A stretch of 64,000 nt of DNA from Paramecium octaurelia (lineage: Eukaryota; Ciliophora; Oligohymenophorea; Peniculida; Parameciidae), in NCBI GenBank assembly GCA_905182995.1, contig CAJJDP010000147.1, positions 64,555 to 128,554 of the forward strand. Direction: 5' to 3'. Positions 11,250-23,100 of the stretch are shown here, piece by piece. The notes under the pieces are model-generated. The model was not told the DNA's origin. It was given only the letters and a program-made list of their open reading frames with translations, and searched no databases. Position numbers and translations under genes: made by a program. The number at the start of each line of letters is the position of its first letter. Within the stretch, counting starts at the first letter, position 1.

Positions 11250-12669
11250 TTTATAAAATTATTAATATAAAAATTTATTAACTTCGCCTTAACAAAATAC
11301 AGTAGTATCTAGTCTACTTACAATAAACTAGTATATAGAGAATATATCAGCTTTTAGAAGACGCACTATGTTTAAAAAAAAATATAAATAAAGAAAAATA
11401 ATCCTCCTATTTGAATTATAAATCAAATTGTTCATAAATGTAGTTTTTCTATTTAAATAATAGAAAAGACACTATATAATACGACATAATTTAATGTTTT
11501 TATATTTTTGAAACCTATATAAAATAATCGATAATAATTAGAACTATATGGAGTATTATAAGATATTAAATTAAGTAATGATGTGCTGAATCATAGTTTG
11601 CAGTTAAATCCCATAATCACTAAAATTTCTCTATTTAAGCTAAAATAAATTTTGATTTTAAAGTTATTTTAGAGAGTAACAGATTGATAGAAGTACTATT
11701 TCTAAATCAAGAACATAAATACGAAAAATGAACAATTGCATAAATGTCCCAAAGAATTATATTAATTAACAGTGTTACAAACAAAATCTTTTCTTTCATA
11801 AAATCTTGTATAATAATCGATCAAAAATCCAAAATATTTTATTTAAATCTATCCAAAATGTATTTAAGGAGAATAATATTAACTATAAGATCGAGAGTAT
11901 ATGAGCATTAAACAAAATGAATTCTTATTCTTACTTTTTTTAATTTCTGGCAAACTTTCAATCTATCCAATCTTTTTGTTAACGACTTACATGATTTAGT
12001 TAAATTAAAGAATAAAACTAAAATTATTTTTAAGCTTATTAGAATTTTTACCCTCTGAGAATAAGAAATTCAATTTCGATAAATCCACCTTTGACACTTT
12101 TCAAGGTATCTTATTATTTTAACGAGGATATTGAAATGAAGATAGAAGAGAGTATAAAAATAATGTAATTTTTGATTTTACAAAAATATAAAACCATTAT
12201 TGATTATCTTTATGATTCTATTCTTTAGTACTTATATTAATCTAGTATATTTCTAAAGTGAATTGTATTAATCACGTGCACATTATCTAAGTGTCTTATT
12301 TATATAAGTAAAATGATATTAAAAAAGATGTTTTATTTTCTATTAAGAAATGTTATTGATATTCTTACTTTTTTAGAGCTCTCTTTTTCAAAAATGAGTT
12401 TAAAATTCTAAATTAATTGTTCAGTTAAGAAAAAGAAATAAATTTGAAAAAACATATTTGTTATGTGATAGTTTATGGATATCTAATTTTGTGCATTCGA
12501 ATGTAGGTTTGGGAGCGAGTCAATTCATAAATGATTGAAAAATAAACAAATTGGTTGTTAATTTTATATTGTCTAATATTTATTATGTAAATTATGGGAA
12601 TTGTATTTGGAGTTAATTAAATACGTGTAGGGCAATTAAAAAAAATATCTATATTTTTAAAAAATTTGC
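11250..12669. other. 1.4-kb non-coding stretch
   Basis: No reading frame with protein-like composition is seen on either strand under the ciliate code; TGA occurs often in all frames. No tRNA-like or repeated structure was recognised. At 1,420 bp it is several times longer than the other gaps in this window, so it may contain a fully decayed gene or an unrecognised non-coding RNA. Confidence 0.45.
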
Positions 12670-14541
12670 ATGGACCCAACACCATAGGCAGAAGTCTAAA
12701 AGGAGGAGAAAAAACCAAACTAGAGCAGAGGAGAGAACAGAAAGAGAGAGCCTAAACAAAAGTAACAGCAAGTTCAATACGTCGTAAAGGGAGAGGAAGG
12801 TAAGGAATTTGATTTGATGCATTGTAGGTGCTGCAACTGAACCAAAGAATGAGACCTAAGAATAGAAGGGAGAATAGGGAGAGAAGCAATAAAAGAAGAA
12901 ACAAAGAGAGGAGAGAAAGCGCCCTGAATTTGATTGGGATAAGACCAAGATCACTCTTGAAAGTAAAGTACCAGAATTGCCTGCTCATCCTCCTTAAAAG
13001 CCAAGCAAAGATGATCATTACAAATAGTTGGATAAGATCGACGAAGACATCAGAAAGCAATGGAATCATTTCGTAAGTGTTTATTGTTAACATCTTAGAA
13101 TGAATTTGTTAAAAATGTTAAGGAACAATAAAATTTGGCTAGACTAGGCAATCAAGAGAAGTTCTAAACCGAAGTCAAGCCATTAGGATAAGTGATTGGA
13201 GAAAAGATTAAATTAGTCAATGAGAAATCCTCAGAATTGAAGAAAATGAAGGGTGAGAATGATGAAATCAAAGATCAAATCAACAAACTCTTTAATTAAT
13301 CTTAAGAATACAGATAAAAGATGAAGAGTTTAGATGATCCAGACAGAATTATTGATGAATTGGCTAGATTGAAGGAATCACTCTAATAAGATAAGTTGAG
13401 TGCAAATGAAGAAAAGAGAATTGTACAATAAATAGGTGCTTTGGAAAGATCACTTCCATACATCGAACCATTGTAAAAGTTGGAGAAGGAATAGAAAGTT
13501 CTTAGAACTAAATCAGCAGCTATTGGAAAGGCTATGAATGCTCTTTATTAAAGCATTCAAGAGTTGAATGGAGAAATTAACTAATACAAGTCTGATTATG
13601 AGAAGTTGAAGGACAGTACAAAGGGCTCAGTTGTGACAAAAGAAAATCCTCTTATAGACAAGGAAAAACAAATCATTGAAACCAAAGTTTAGGAATTGAA
13701 AGACAGAAAGGAAAAATTAAAGAAGGACTACAACAATGCTTGGGATAAATATGAAGATTTTGAGGATTTGTAAAGATACAGAGAGTGGTTCTTAAAACAA
13801 ATCAACAGAATCAAGAAAGATTCAGAGAGAAAGAAAAGAGAAGAAGAAAGAAAGAAAAGAGAAGAAGCCAGAGCAAAAAGAGAAGCTGACAGAGAAGCAG
13901 AAGAAAAGGCAGAAGCAGAAGCCAAGGCTAAAGAATTAGAAAATGTCAATCCATTCTAATATTAAGTTGGTATCTATGATTTCTAAACTTTTTAATAGAT
14001 CTTTGCGATACATTGATCACCTATTTGAATAAACTTAAACCCACTGCTGCCTAATAACAAGCCCAATAATAAAAATAAATAGATATTGAATAAGTTTTAA
14101 AGAGTGACGATTGGAAGAAAGAGAAATGCACTGTCATTAAAAAGGAAGCTGAAGACAATCTCTATAACTTTAGTCAATTGAAATCCAAAAAGAAGAATAA
14201 GGTATATATTCTATATTTAAATTTAGCAACCACAATAATAAAAGGAAACTAAAGAAGAGAAAAAAGATGAAAAACCAAGCATCTTGTAACATGATTTGTA
14301 AACTCTCTAATTCTTCGATACAGTTAAAGTGGCAACTCCATTCTACATCACTGAGCTTGATAATGTTATCAAGAGCATCTAAGAGCGTAAGGAGTATTAT
14401 TTGAACCGGGAACACTGGGGCAAAAAAGAAGAATAAGAGACACATACAGAAGTATCCCATATTTTAAATATCTTTTAGGAATCAAAAGCCAAGAAATAAT
14501 AGAAGGCCTAGAACTAAGATGAGTTCCCAGCCTTATAATGA
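12670..14541 (+). CDS. BFR1-like mRNP/ribosome-associated coiled-coil protein
   Basis: Predicted 578 aa with five introns (12800-12827, 13073-13098, 13970-13998, 14202-14226, 14452-14478). The N-terminus is basic and Gln-rich. From residue ~95 the protein resembles yeast Bfr1: a KPSKDDHYKQLDKIDEDIRK start, two antiparallel-type coiled coils (IIDELARLKESLQQDKLS..., ALERSLPYIEPLQKLEKEQK), then TKVQELKDRKEKLKKDYNN with a Y/W-rich hinge (YEDFEDLQRYREWFLKQI). A long KKREEERKKREEARAKREA helix precedes an FQYQVDLCDTLITYL segment and an acidic/Lys-rich tail ending DEFPALQ. Bfr1 binds polysomes and mRNPs at the ER. The family call is from domain order and motif feel; orthology is moderately sure. Confidence 0.75.
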
Positions 14542-14619
14542 AGTGCGTATATATATATTACATAAATGGTACATATCTAATAGAATCTCTTCTCTAAACA
14601 AGTATAACAAATAAGTATA

Positions 14620-15659
14620 TCAACCATTCACTTCTTCTCTAAGTTGTCCCAAGATTGATTTCATCACTGAGAATTTCTAATTTGGTTCTATCTTATGACT
14701 CTTCTTCACCTCCTCTAATTATTTATTCACAAATTGCAATTCTTCATTCAAGCCAAAGATCATTTAACTCAACTTTTAATTTTCTAATACTTAGATACTG
14801 TAAGCTGATGATAAATCAGATAAGTTCTATAGACTAAATACATATATCTTACATTTTCTAATAACGATATTTATTCCAAAAAGTAATCCTTATTATTCAT
14901 TTATTATTAGGGTTGCTTTACTGAAATAACATTATTATTCAATTGATCTAATAGTTTAATTCTTTCCTCTTCATAAGCTATTATCTGATTATTTTAATCT
15001 GTAATTTGATATTTAAGTTGCTACATATCTTTTTCCATATTACGGATTTATTATTGCATTTTTAATTTTTGCTCATTTATCTTTTCATTTTCCTCTATTA
15101 CTGATATCATTTGTTATTCCTAATTTAAAATAGAAAATACCATTTATTCTATTGAATTACTTCTTTGGTCTTGCTCACATACTTCCTTGTATTTTTTCTT
15201 CCATTCCTCAATCTCATCACTCTACTAATCTATAACTGATTCAAGTCTTTCAACTCTTTGTTTAATGAGGATTAAATCAGTATTCTTGTCCCCAATTGAC
15301 AATTATTATTTCTCTCTGGTCAATTTTTGGATTAAATCATTTAACTTTTTGTTCTCCTGTAAAACATGCCTAAGTTGAATCTCTATTTGAGATGTCTCCA
15401 CTCGATAGCTTATGTTCTCCTTATTAACTGATGGGCTCTCCTGAGTGTTGATACGCTTACTATTGCTTTGCCTAAAACTACTCTCAGTTTGTTATGATGG
15501 AGCGTTAAGCACCTTTAAGTTCTTGACAATACTAAACTTTTAGGGAGTAGAAGGATTTAGCTCTCCAAATATTGGTTGCTATAACGATTTTTACTGTAAT
15601 GTGGTTTAAAGCAATTGTTATGAAGAGTATGATTTGAGTTTTGGAGTTGATTAAAACAT
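14620..15659 (-). CDS. Coiled-coil protein, function unknown
   Basis: Predicted 337 aa with one 26-nt intron (14827-14852). The first ~105 residues are Ser/Thr/Asn/Gln-rich and likely disordered, containing short proline-bounded SP/TP sites that could be phosphorylated. From about residue 110 to ~315 the sequence is heptad-rich coiled coil (QIEIQLRHVLQENKKLND..., RVERLESVIDQQSDEIEEW...). No enzymatic or membrane feature is visible. It converges with the BFR1-like gene with 78 bp between stops. A cytoskeletal role is possible but is only an inference from the coiled coil. Confidence 0.78.
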
Positions 15660-16100
15660 CTAGCTGTTAAATATTATATTTATTATTGATTAATTTTAAT
15701 CACTTAATTTCATATATTAGAATATTTACAAAGTAATCATTAAAATATAAGACAATTCATTTGTTTATGAGCCATTGCGGTTAAAATGCAACTTTAATTT
15801 ACCATTGAAATCCTAATAAATAGTATTCTATATCACTCAAAAAATCAGTTGAATAAAAGCGCTTACTTATTTAAAATAGTCAATTTTATTAGAAACTCAA
15901 ATTTTAGCTTATATTTAATGAACTAAAACCCTTTTAAATAATTTGTTATTAATAATAATTCTTGTAAATTTTTTCTAATTCTTATTATTTAATTAAAGTG
16001 GATAAAATATAATATGTATTTTATCCATATTCTTAGAGTCTTGTTAAAATAAGTGCCATTTTAACAATCATTTATAGTATTTCAATTACTGATCGATAAA
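15660..16100. other. Non-coding AT-rich region
   Basis: Upstream region of the minus-strand coiled-coil gene. No frame of coding character was seen. It leads into the probable pseudogene that begins near 16144. Confidence 0.4.
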
Positions 16101-16143
16101 ATATTTAAAGAAAAAATGCTAAAATATACTAGGTAGAAATAAA

Positions 16144-17880
16144 ATGCCAAGTATTAAATTCTTGGATATAGTCTCAAATTATCAAACCCCTTAGAAGTTC
16201 TGTTATTTCATAACGCATAAAATGACTAAATAAGCAAATATTGTTTTCATCACTTTTAGAAAGAGAGATGCTCATGTTACTTAAAAATAAAGGATAAACC
16301 ATTTACTCAACTAAAATTTAATTCAATTAAGCATTTTCCATTTCTGTTGTTTACACCTAAGGAGGTATTTCGATTACTTAATGTTTTTATATATATAAAA
16401 TAAAATAATATAAATGAGCACACTGAAGAATAAAACGAATTTAAATTGTTCTTATTAGATGGTGAATACTCATTGGAAGGTGCTTATTTTGACTTATTTA
16501 AAAAGTCAATAATGTAAATATTTTAAAAACGTATTACAAAATCAGTCAGGGATTCTTTTTAATCTTAGCTATTTTTTTGGCCAGTTGAACTTTATATTTG
16601 ATTAAATTTGCAATAGATTGTTTTCGAAACTTCAATAGCTATAGTTTATAAGGGCTTTTATTAATAAGTGTTGTTTCTTAAGGCTTATTCATATTTAAAT
16701 AAATTTTATTAATCAAAAATTACTGGTTTTGACATGGGTCATTCATTTATATTGAATACCATAATTTCAGATAAATTATAAAACAATATACCAGATTCTG
16801 TTTTGAGCTTTTCATTCTGGGTAAATTTTGAAAGGAATTATTTCTTTATTTAAAATCCTCAATTATTCTGTTGAGATCTTTATACCTTGTAATTTCATTT
16901 CTATTTTACATTATTAAGTTTACTTCTTTGAATAGCTTAATCTAATAAATGGCGTTGATTACACCTTAGTCCTTTTGAATTTAAAGATTTTATAATTTTA
17001 CTGAGAAAATCAGTTGTTTATAAATGGAAATAATTCTTTTGCCTTTTATAATTTCAACAAACACTTGATAGAATCAATTAATTAAATAACAATAAAAAGT
17101 TGCATTTTATTAAGTTTTTGAATATCATTGAATTTAATAGTGAGTAAATGGTGAAAAATCATCTAAAAAAAGTAGGATATTTCTTAAAGGTTTATAAATT
17201 GATAATGCTATTTCTGAAGTTAATTCAAAATTTGTTATTTAAATTAAGATTATATTATGTCAACATAATATAGATCGTTAAATAGTAGATATATTCAAAT
17301 ATCATCTTGTTAAAGATTAACGATACTGAATTTAAGATAAACACTGAAGACAATTGTTTAATTTAGTTTGATTCTTATTTTGCTAAGTAAATTTCCTTTT
17401 AATATTTAATAATATCTTATAATATATAATTCTTTTGAAGGTTTTATCTTTTTTTGTATGAAATTTATATAGATACTTTTTGAGTATTTTCTATGAATTC
17501 TAAATCTAAAAAGTTTGAATTTCTTCTTTATAATGGATCAAATTTGTATAACTTGCCAATTTTCTTCTATTGCTAGTTTCTAAATAATAAACTATTGAGT
17601 AAACAATTATATTCCCTTAATGACCTTTGTAAAATGTGATGCAGCTACATTTAGATTTTTAGATATTATTATTCTTGCCAGGCCTTGTAAAATAGTTTAG
17701 ATTTGAATATGTCTAAGCTAATGCTATCTTATGAAATGAAGTATGTCAATGACTATTTTAATTTCTTGAACATAAACAATTTTATTTTAGAAGTCAAAAT
17801 ACAAGCTAAAAAACTGATAATTTTTGATCTTATTGACTTTTTAAGATTACGTAGGAGAAGTTCATAACATTTTGTTTAAT
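16144..17880 (+). pseudogene. Probable decayed gene for a large surface/membrane protein
   Basis: Protein-like pieces appear in all three plus-strand frames, separated by TGA stops and frame changes that introns cannot explain. An ATG at 16144 opens a frame. Pieces further on include a DGEYSLEGAYFDLFKKS stretch (~16450-16510) and SVLSFSFWVNFERNYFFIQN near 16800, followed by an INGNNSFAFYNF stretch near 17020. The WV...ING spacing is reminiscent of LamG/concanavalin-like domains. Cys-containing pieces lie near 17530-17700. This suggests an ancient gene copy decaying after duplication. The parent is unknown and the ends are approximate. It could also be a gene with many missed introns, but the repeated TGA interruptions argue against that. 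Confidence 0.4.
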
Positions 17881-17993
17881 AGGAAACATAAATCAAATTA
17901 ATAAGCGAACCAAGGGAAATACGAATAAAGCCCATAATGTTGATTTGATACATATAGGAACATAATTATTAATATCCGTTAAAAATATTAAAT

Positions 17994-19498
17994 ATGAATT
18001 CAAGTTAGAGGCAACCAAGAAGTCGCATCTTTGATGTCGACTCATAAAGGCCATCTGATCGATCTAATACTCCTACAAGAGCCTTATCACCGCTTCAACC
18101 CTCTTAACATATTTAACCACAATAATAACTGCAACAATAACCACAATCATAATAACCAATCCCAACATTTCAACCATAGAAGTTAAAGCATATTCTATAC
18201 AATGCATAACAAAGCACTCCTATCGTTAGTTGCCATTATCATCCAGACCAATTCATATAAAACTTTTGCAAAAATCCGTATCCATTTAAATTTATCATAT
18301 AAGTGATTGCTTATTACCCCTTTGTCCTATGTGTGTTACTATCCATTAAGATGATCATTTGGGATAAGAGTATGCTCCCCATTTTGATTTACTTGGTTAT
18401 TGTCTTGGCGAACAATATAATAAAATCGTTGACATCTGCAATATGTTGGGAGAAGACATTGAAGACGTGGTAGAATTAAAGAATCTTGTTAAAAATCATA
18501 GAGAAGTTTAGAAAAAGAAATTCTTAGATGCAAAAGAACAATTCTATAAGGCAATCGATACCTTTATGTAAAATCTAGAAAACAATCTCAATTCTCAATC
18601 AATCAAGCAGACTGATCAATTACTCAATGAAATCAATCAATTTCATAGATTGGCTTATGATAGATGGAATAACATGTAAGGAAGACTATAAAAATTGAAT
18701 TCTGAGAAATGCTTAAAAACACTCATTAAATCTTACAAATAAAGCAGACCAGAAGATATCTATTCACGGTAACATGAAATGACTATCTCATTCGTAGATC
18801 AAGTTAAAAATGAGTTAGATCAAGTAGAAATACGACCATCTTAACTATAAATCATTGTAGATTAGTTACAATCCTATATATTCATATCAAGAGATTAAGT
18901 TAAATAGCCATAATAAGTTTCACCAATTAAGCAACAATAGCAATAATAACCAATCATTAGAAGAGTTGTGCACGAGAGACCAAGCAGTCAGCAAAATCAT
19001 CCTGCATCTAACTCTCCAATTCCAACCAGAGTTCTCCAAGGATTCCCAATACTCTAAAAGTTCAATCCTATCACTGCTATTGAAACTATGAACATGCCTT
19101 AATTGCCACCTCTTCCTTCAGGATTTCCTTCCCTAATGCCATTCCCAGGTTAACAATTCAACTTCCAACCATAATATGCTTAATCAATGATGTTGCCTAA
19201 CTAATAATTCCTCCCATAACAACTTCATACTATGCCCTTGCCCTTCCAATCATAACACCCTTATCAGAATCCACCTTAGTTACTTAAGCAATAATAGTTA
19301 TAGCCATCTCCTTAGCAATTTGTATAGCCACTCTAATAATAAACAGTACCTTCAGTCCAATAATAAAATCAACCTCTCGGTTAAATCAATCTTAACCAAC
19401 AGGATAAACCAGGAGAAGTTATTGATTTAAAAACAACCAAAAACCCCCTCAAAATGGCAGAATAATACCACAATAAATTGTTCAATTCAGGCGAATGA
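17994..19498 (+). CDS. B-box zinc-finger protein with Gln/Pro-rich tail
   Basis: Predicted 492 aa with one 26-nt intron (18278-18303) that splits the zinc finger. Residues 1-75 are Ser/Gln/Pro-rich. Residues ~80-113 form a B-box-type zinc-binding site: C80 and H83 (CHYH), C92, C97, C102/C105 (LCPMC), then H109/H113 (IHQDDH). A mostly helical region with coiled-coil character follows (VELKNLVKNHREVQKKKFLD, INQFHRLAYDRWNNMQ) up to about residue 300, as in TRIM-type proteins. The C-terminal ~190 residues are rich in Gln, Pro, Phe and Leu, encoded largely by TAA/TAG. No RING is present. Function unknown; B-boxes mediate protein interactions. Confidence 0.82.
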
Positions 19499-20172
19499 TC
19501 TAATTTTAGTTTTATATCAAGATATTAATAAACTGTTTAATTTCTAATTATTATTAATAAATAATCTCAGATAATTGTTAATAGGGGAGTAATTATACCT
19601 ATTTTATAATTCTTATTCAGTTATAGTTATTCAAAGCCTTAATTATCGAATCTATTTCTGCTCAATTTAAAAAGAGGAATCTAATCTAGTAACTAGATAG
19701 ATTAATTCAAATTCGAGGCACAGAATTTAAAGTTAATGATTTCAATCATAAAAAATTATAGATTTAGGATTTACTCAAATAAATAGCAATAATAATTATA
19801 ATTAATAAATTAAAGATTAATAAGTGAGAATTGCTTGTCTTTATATTCTCAACAGAATTAATTTTTTTATAAAAATATATATTTGAATTCTATTAAAAAT
19901 TCAATTATATTTAAGGTCAGAGTTTCTTCTACTATTGTACTCTTTCAATATAGATGTATGATAAAGTATCCAAGCAAAAAATTAGAGTTCCAATTAAATA
20001 GTATAAAAAAATAATTAATTGTTAATTTCTTTCAGTCAATTGTGTGAAATTAGATAATTAACTCAATACCAAGATTAAGAGAGGAAAAACGAATTTTGCC
20101 CAATGGATATTTTATAAGAGAATATTTTATTAGAAATACTCAAACATTTTGTTCTTAGTTATAAATTTATAT
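19499..20172. other. Non-coding region upstream of the surface antigen gene
   Basis: About 670 bp without a convincing frame on either strand. It is 5' to the large antigen gene and so probably contains its promoter. No specific control element can be recognised by eye. Confidence 0.4.
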
Positions 20173-23100
20173 ATGATTAACTACTTGCAAGTTTTCTTTT
20201 TGTTAACAATTTTCATGTTTGTACATGGTACTGACTAGTAATGTTAATGCCTAAGCCTAAAATCAGAGGATGACTGCTTGAAGTTCCCCCTCTAATACTG
20301 TGAATGGACTTCAAAGAAATGTGACCTATCAAACTAAACAAAGTCAAACCCCCTTATTGAGGGTAAACCTTATTGTTCATAATACGAATCTTCAAAACAT
20401 TGTTTAGCAGCCTTTGTTTGTATAAACGAATCGAAAACAATAGGATAGTGTAATGATGAATATTTACCCCATTATCCTTGCATTTGGGTTGACACAAAGT
20501 GCTAGTTCTTTACTGGATGCAGTATGTATATAGAGCAAATGCATTAAAAATGTAATGAAAAATCAAAAGAATGCACTACAGATAGTGTTTAGTGTATTTA
20601 GAGAGCAGAATGTCATGAATATCTTACAGTAGATGCTTGTAAATAAAAAAATATTCATGGACAATAATGTACATGGGATCCTTAGATGGGATGTAAACGA
20701 ATTAGTAGGTGTTCAGAATTATAAATAAAAAGTACTATAACTCATGAAAATTGTTATGATGAATTGGATAGGTGTACAATAAACAAAGACAATGATTGTG
20801 TAGATTTGTTACCAGAATGCAGTGATTACACTTTTGTGGGCTAATGTAAAATAACGTCATCTAAAGTCAAATGCAAATGGTAGGAAGAAATGTGTCGAGA
20901 CATGACTTGTGATGATGCCCCACTAACTTTAGTTTCAGAGAATTGTTATGATTTCTTGTAGAAGGGCATGTGTGAAGCAAAATATGGTGGAGGATGTTAG
21001 TAGGTCATTTATTGTAGCAATTTAAAAACTCAAGTTGAATGTCAAGGGAAGATTGATACAAGTGGGACACCTTGTTTTTGGATAGCATCTCTTCATTAAT
21101 GTGTGATATACAAATGTGAAAACGCTCCATTAGATTATCAGAACGATAAATAATGCTAATCTTTCTAAGAGGATTGTATTGCTAACGAAGGCAGTGGGTG
21201 CAAATTAAATACTTCATGCAGTTCTATTAAAACATAAATAGATTGTAATACATAGAAGAGTGGTGATGGCAAGGATTGTATGTGGGAGGATTCTTGTATT
21301 GAAAAAGCTTGTGAAAATGCATCAACCAAGTTGACTACACATTAATAATGTGAGTAGTTCTTATTCTCATGCACTACTGATAATGGATTTGGCTGTCAGA
21401 CGAAAAATTGTAAAAATGCTCCAGATACTTTAAAAACAAATGAAGATTGCGAGAAGTACCTCCCTGATAATCACTGTATTACCAGAAGTGGGGGTGGCTG
21501 TATTGAAAATGGTTCTTGTTCTAAGGTCACCACCTCAATAGCTTGTGTAAAGGACATTAATGGATCAGATTGTTATTGGTATGAAATAACTGGCACATGT
21601 ATTACAAAGTAATGTGATAAGGCACCATCCACAATCAGGACTCAAGAAGACTGCGAGAAGTTTTGGTCCAAATGCTAAGTAAATTAAACAGCAACTGGTT
21701 GTGAAGACAAAATTTGCGAAAACTATTAAAATGAAGTTAATTGCACAAAATAATTGGATTTTTATGGGAGAACCTGTTAATGGAGAAATAAATGCATTGA
21801 AAAAACATGTCTAAGTGCTTCCACGGAGATTAAAACACATGAAGGTTGTAATGCATACTTAAGTACTTGTACTTTGGCTTTATCTGGTAAAGGTTGTATG
21901 TCACTTCCTTTACAATGTGAACAGATAAAATTGGAGGAAGGGTGTTACCTTAGGCAATCTATTGGTTTCAATAATGTTATTAAAACTAAGGAATGCGCCT
22001 GGAAGAATGGCAAATGTTTAGATAAGTCTTGCTATACTGCTCCGATAAACAAAACTACAACTGTAGCTTGTAAGGAGTACATGCAGGGCTGTTATGTAAA
22101 CAATGATAAAAGAGGATGCTGGGTTTTGCCGGAGTGCAGTTAAAGAGCCCTTTAAGAAATCTGCGAAATTGAAAATAATTATAAGTGTGCCTGGGATGAA
22201 GGACGTTAGAAGTGCTAAATAAGGGCTTGTGATTCGACTCTATTTATTAGTGAGAAAGCAAAATACTAGACAGCCCAAAGTTGCAATCAATATCCATTGG
22301 AGGATTGTACCAATCCAGATGGTTTAGGCTGTTGTACTTTAAGCAATACTGGATTGGGGTGTATGAGAAAACCTGACAGTTGTACTAAGCTAAAATCTTA
22401 AGGTAATTGCATTTAGAATGGCATCATGGATCCAAAAGCGAAGTGTTTGTGGACAGGAGATTAATGTGTGATATAATCTTGTTCAGCAATTAAGTTACAG
22501 ATCGACTCATTAATTTACAATCATACAAATTGTTTTGAGAAATCGTATTAAACTTGCACAGTCAATGATGATGCAAATGCTTGCATGGATTTACAATAAA
22601 ATTGCTCATAATATTCACCTAATGATCAATGTAAAATTGATTCAAATAAAAACGAATGTGTCATTCGGTTTAATGCTAATACTTAAGAATATAGATGCGA
22701 TATCAAGAAGTGTGGAGATGTTGTTTCTAAAATGTATAATTCATATGCCGCTTGCAATGCGTATGATTCCACATGCACTGTAATTGCAAGGGTAAATTAA
22801 AATGGCTGCATTGATAAACAGCAATATTGTTTCAATTATAAATTTCCTGAATAATGTTTTAAGAATCTTAGTGGATAGAAATGTATCTGGAATAATGAAA
22901 GGTGCTGGGATTTTGATAAAGTCGATTGTTCAAGGTTAGTATTAACTGAGTATTCAACATAAACTTGTGAAGATGTTGTTTCCTATTGCAAAGTCAATGA
23001 AAAAAACACAGGTTGCAAATTGAAGACATGTGAAGATTATACCACTCAAACAGAGAAAACAGGAGGACCAGTGGTCTCTTAATTAAGCCATTGTTAAGCT

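Noticed and set aside
12752..13093. Short minus- and plus-strand frames in the BFR1-like gene (12752-13093 and 12828-13076)
   Set aside because: They are open only in the standard code and overlap a longer, family-like frame in the ciliate code; compositions are hydrophobic or Arg-rich shadows.
15660..17993. A normal, intact gene with many introns in the 16-18 kb region
   Set aside because: Too many TGA stops and frame changes lack suitable 20-35 nt GT...AG segments, so a pseudogene is more likely.
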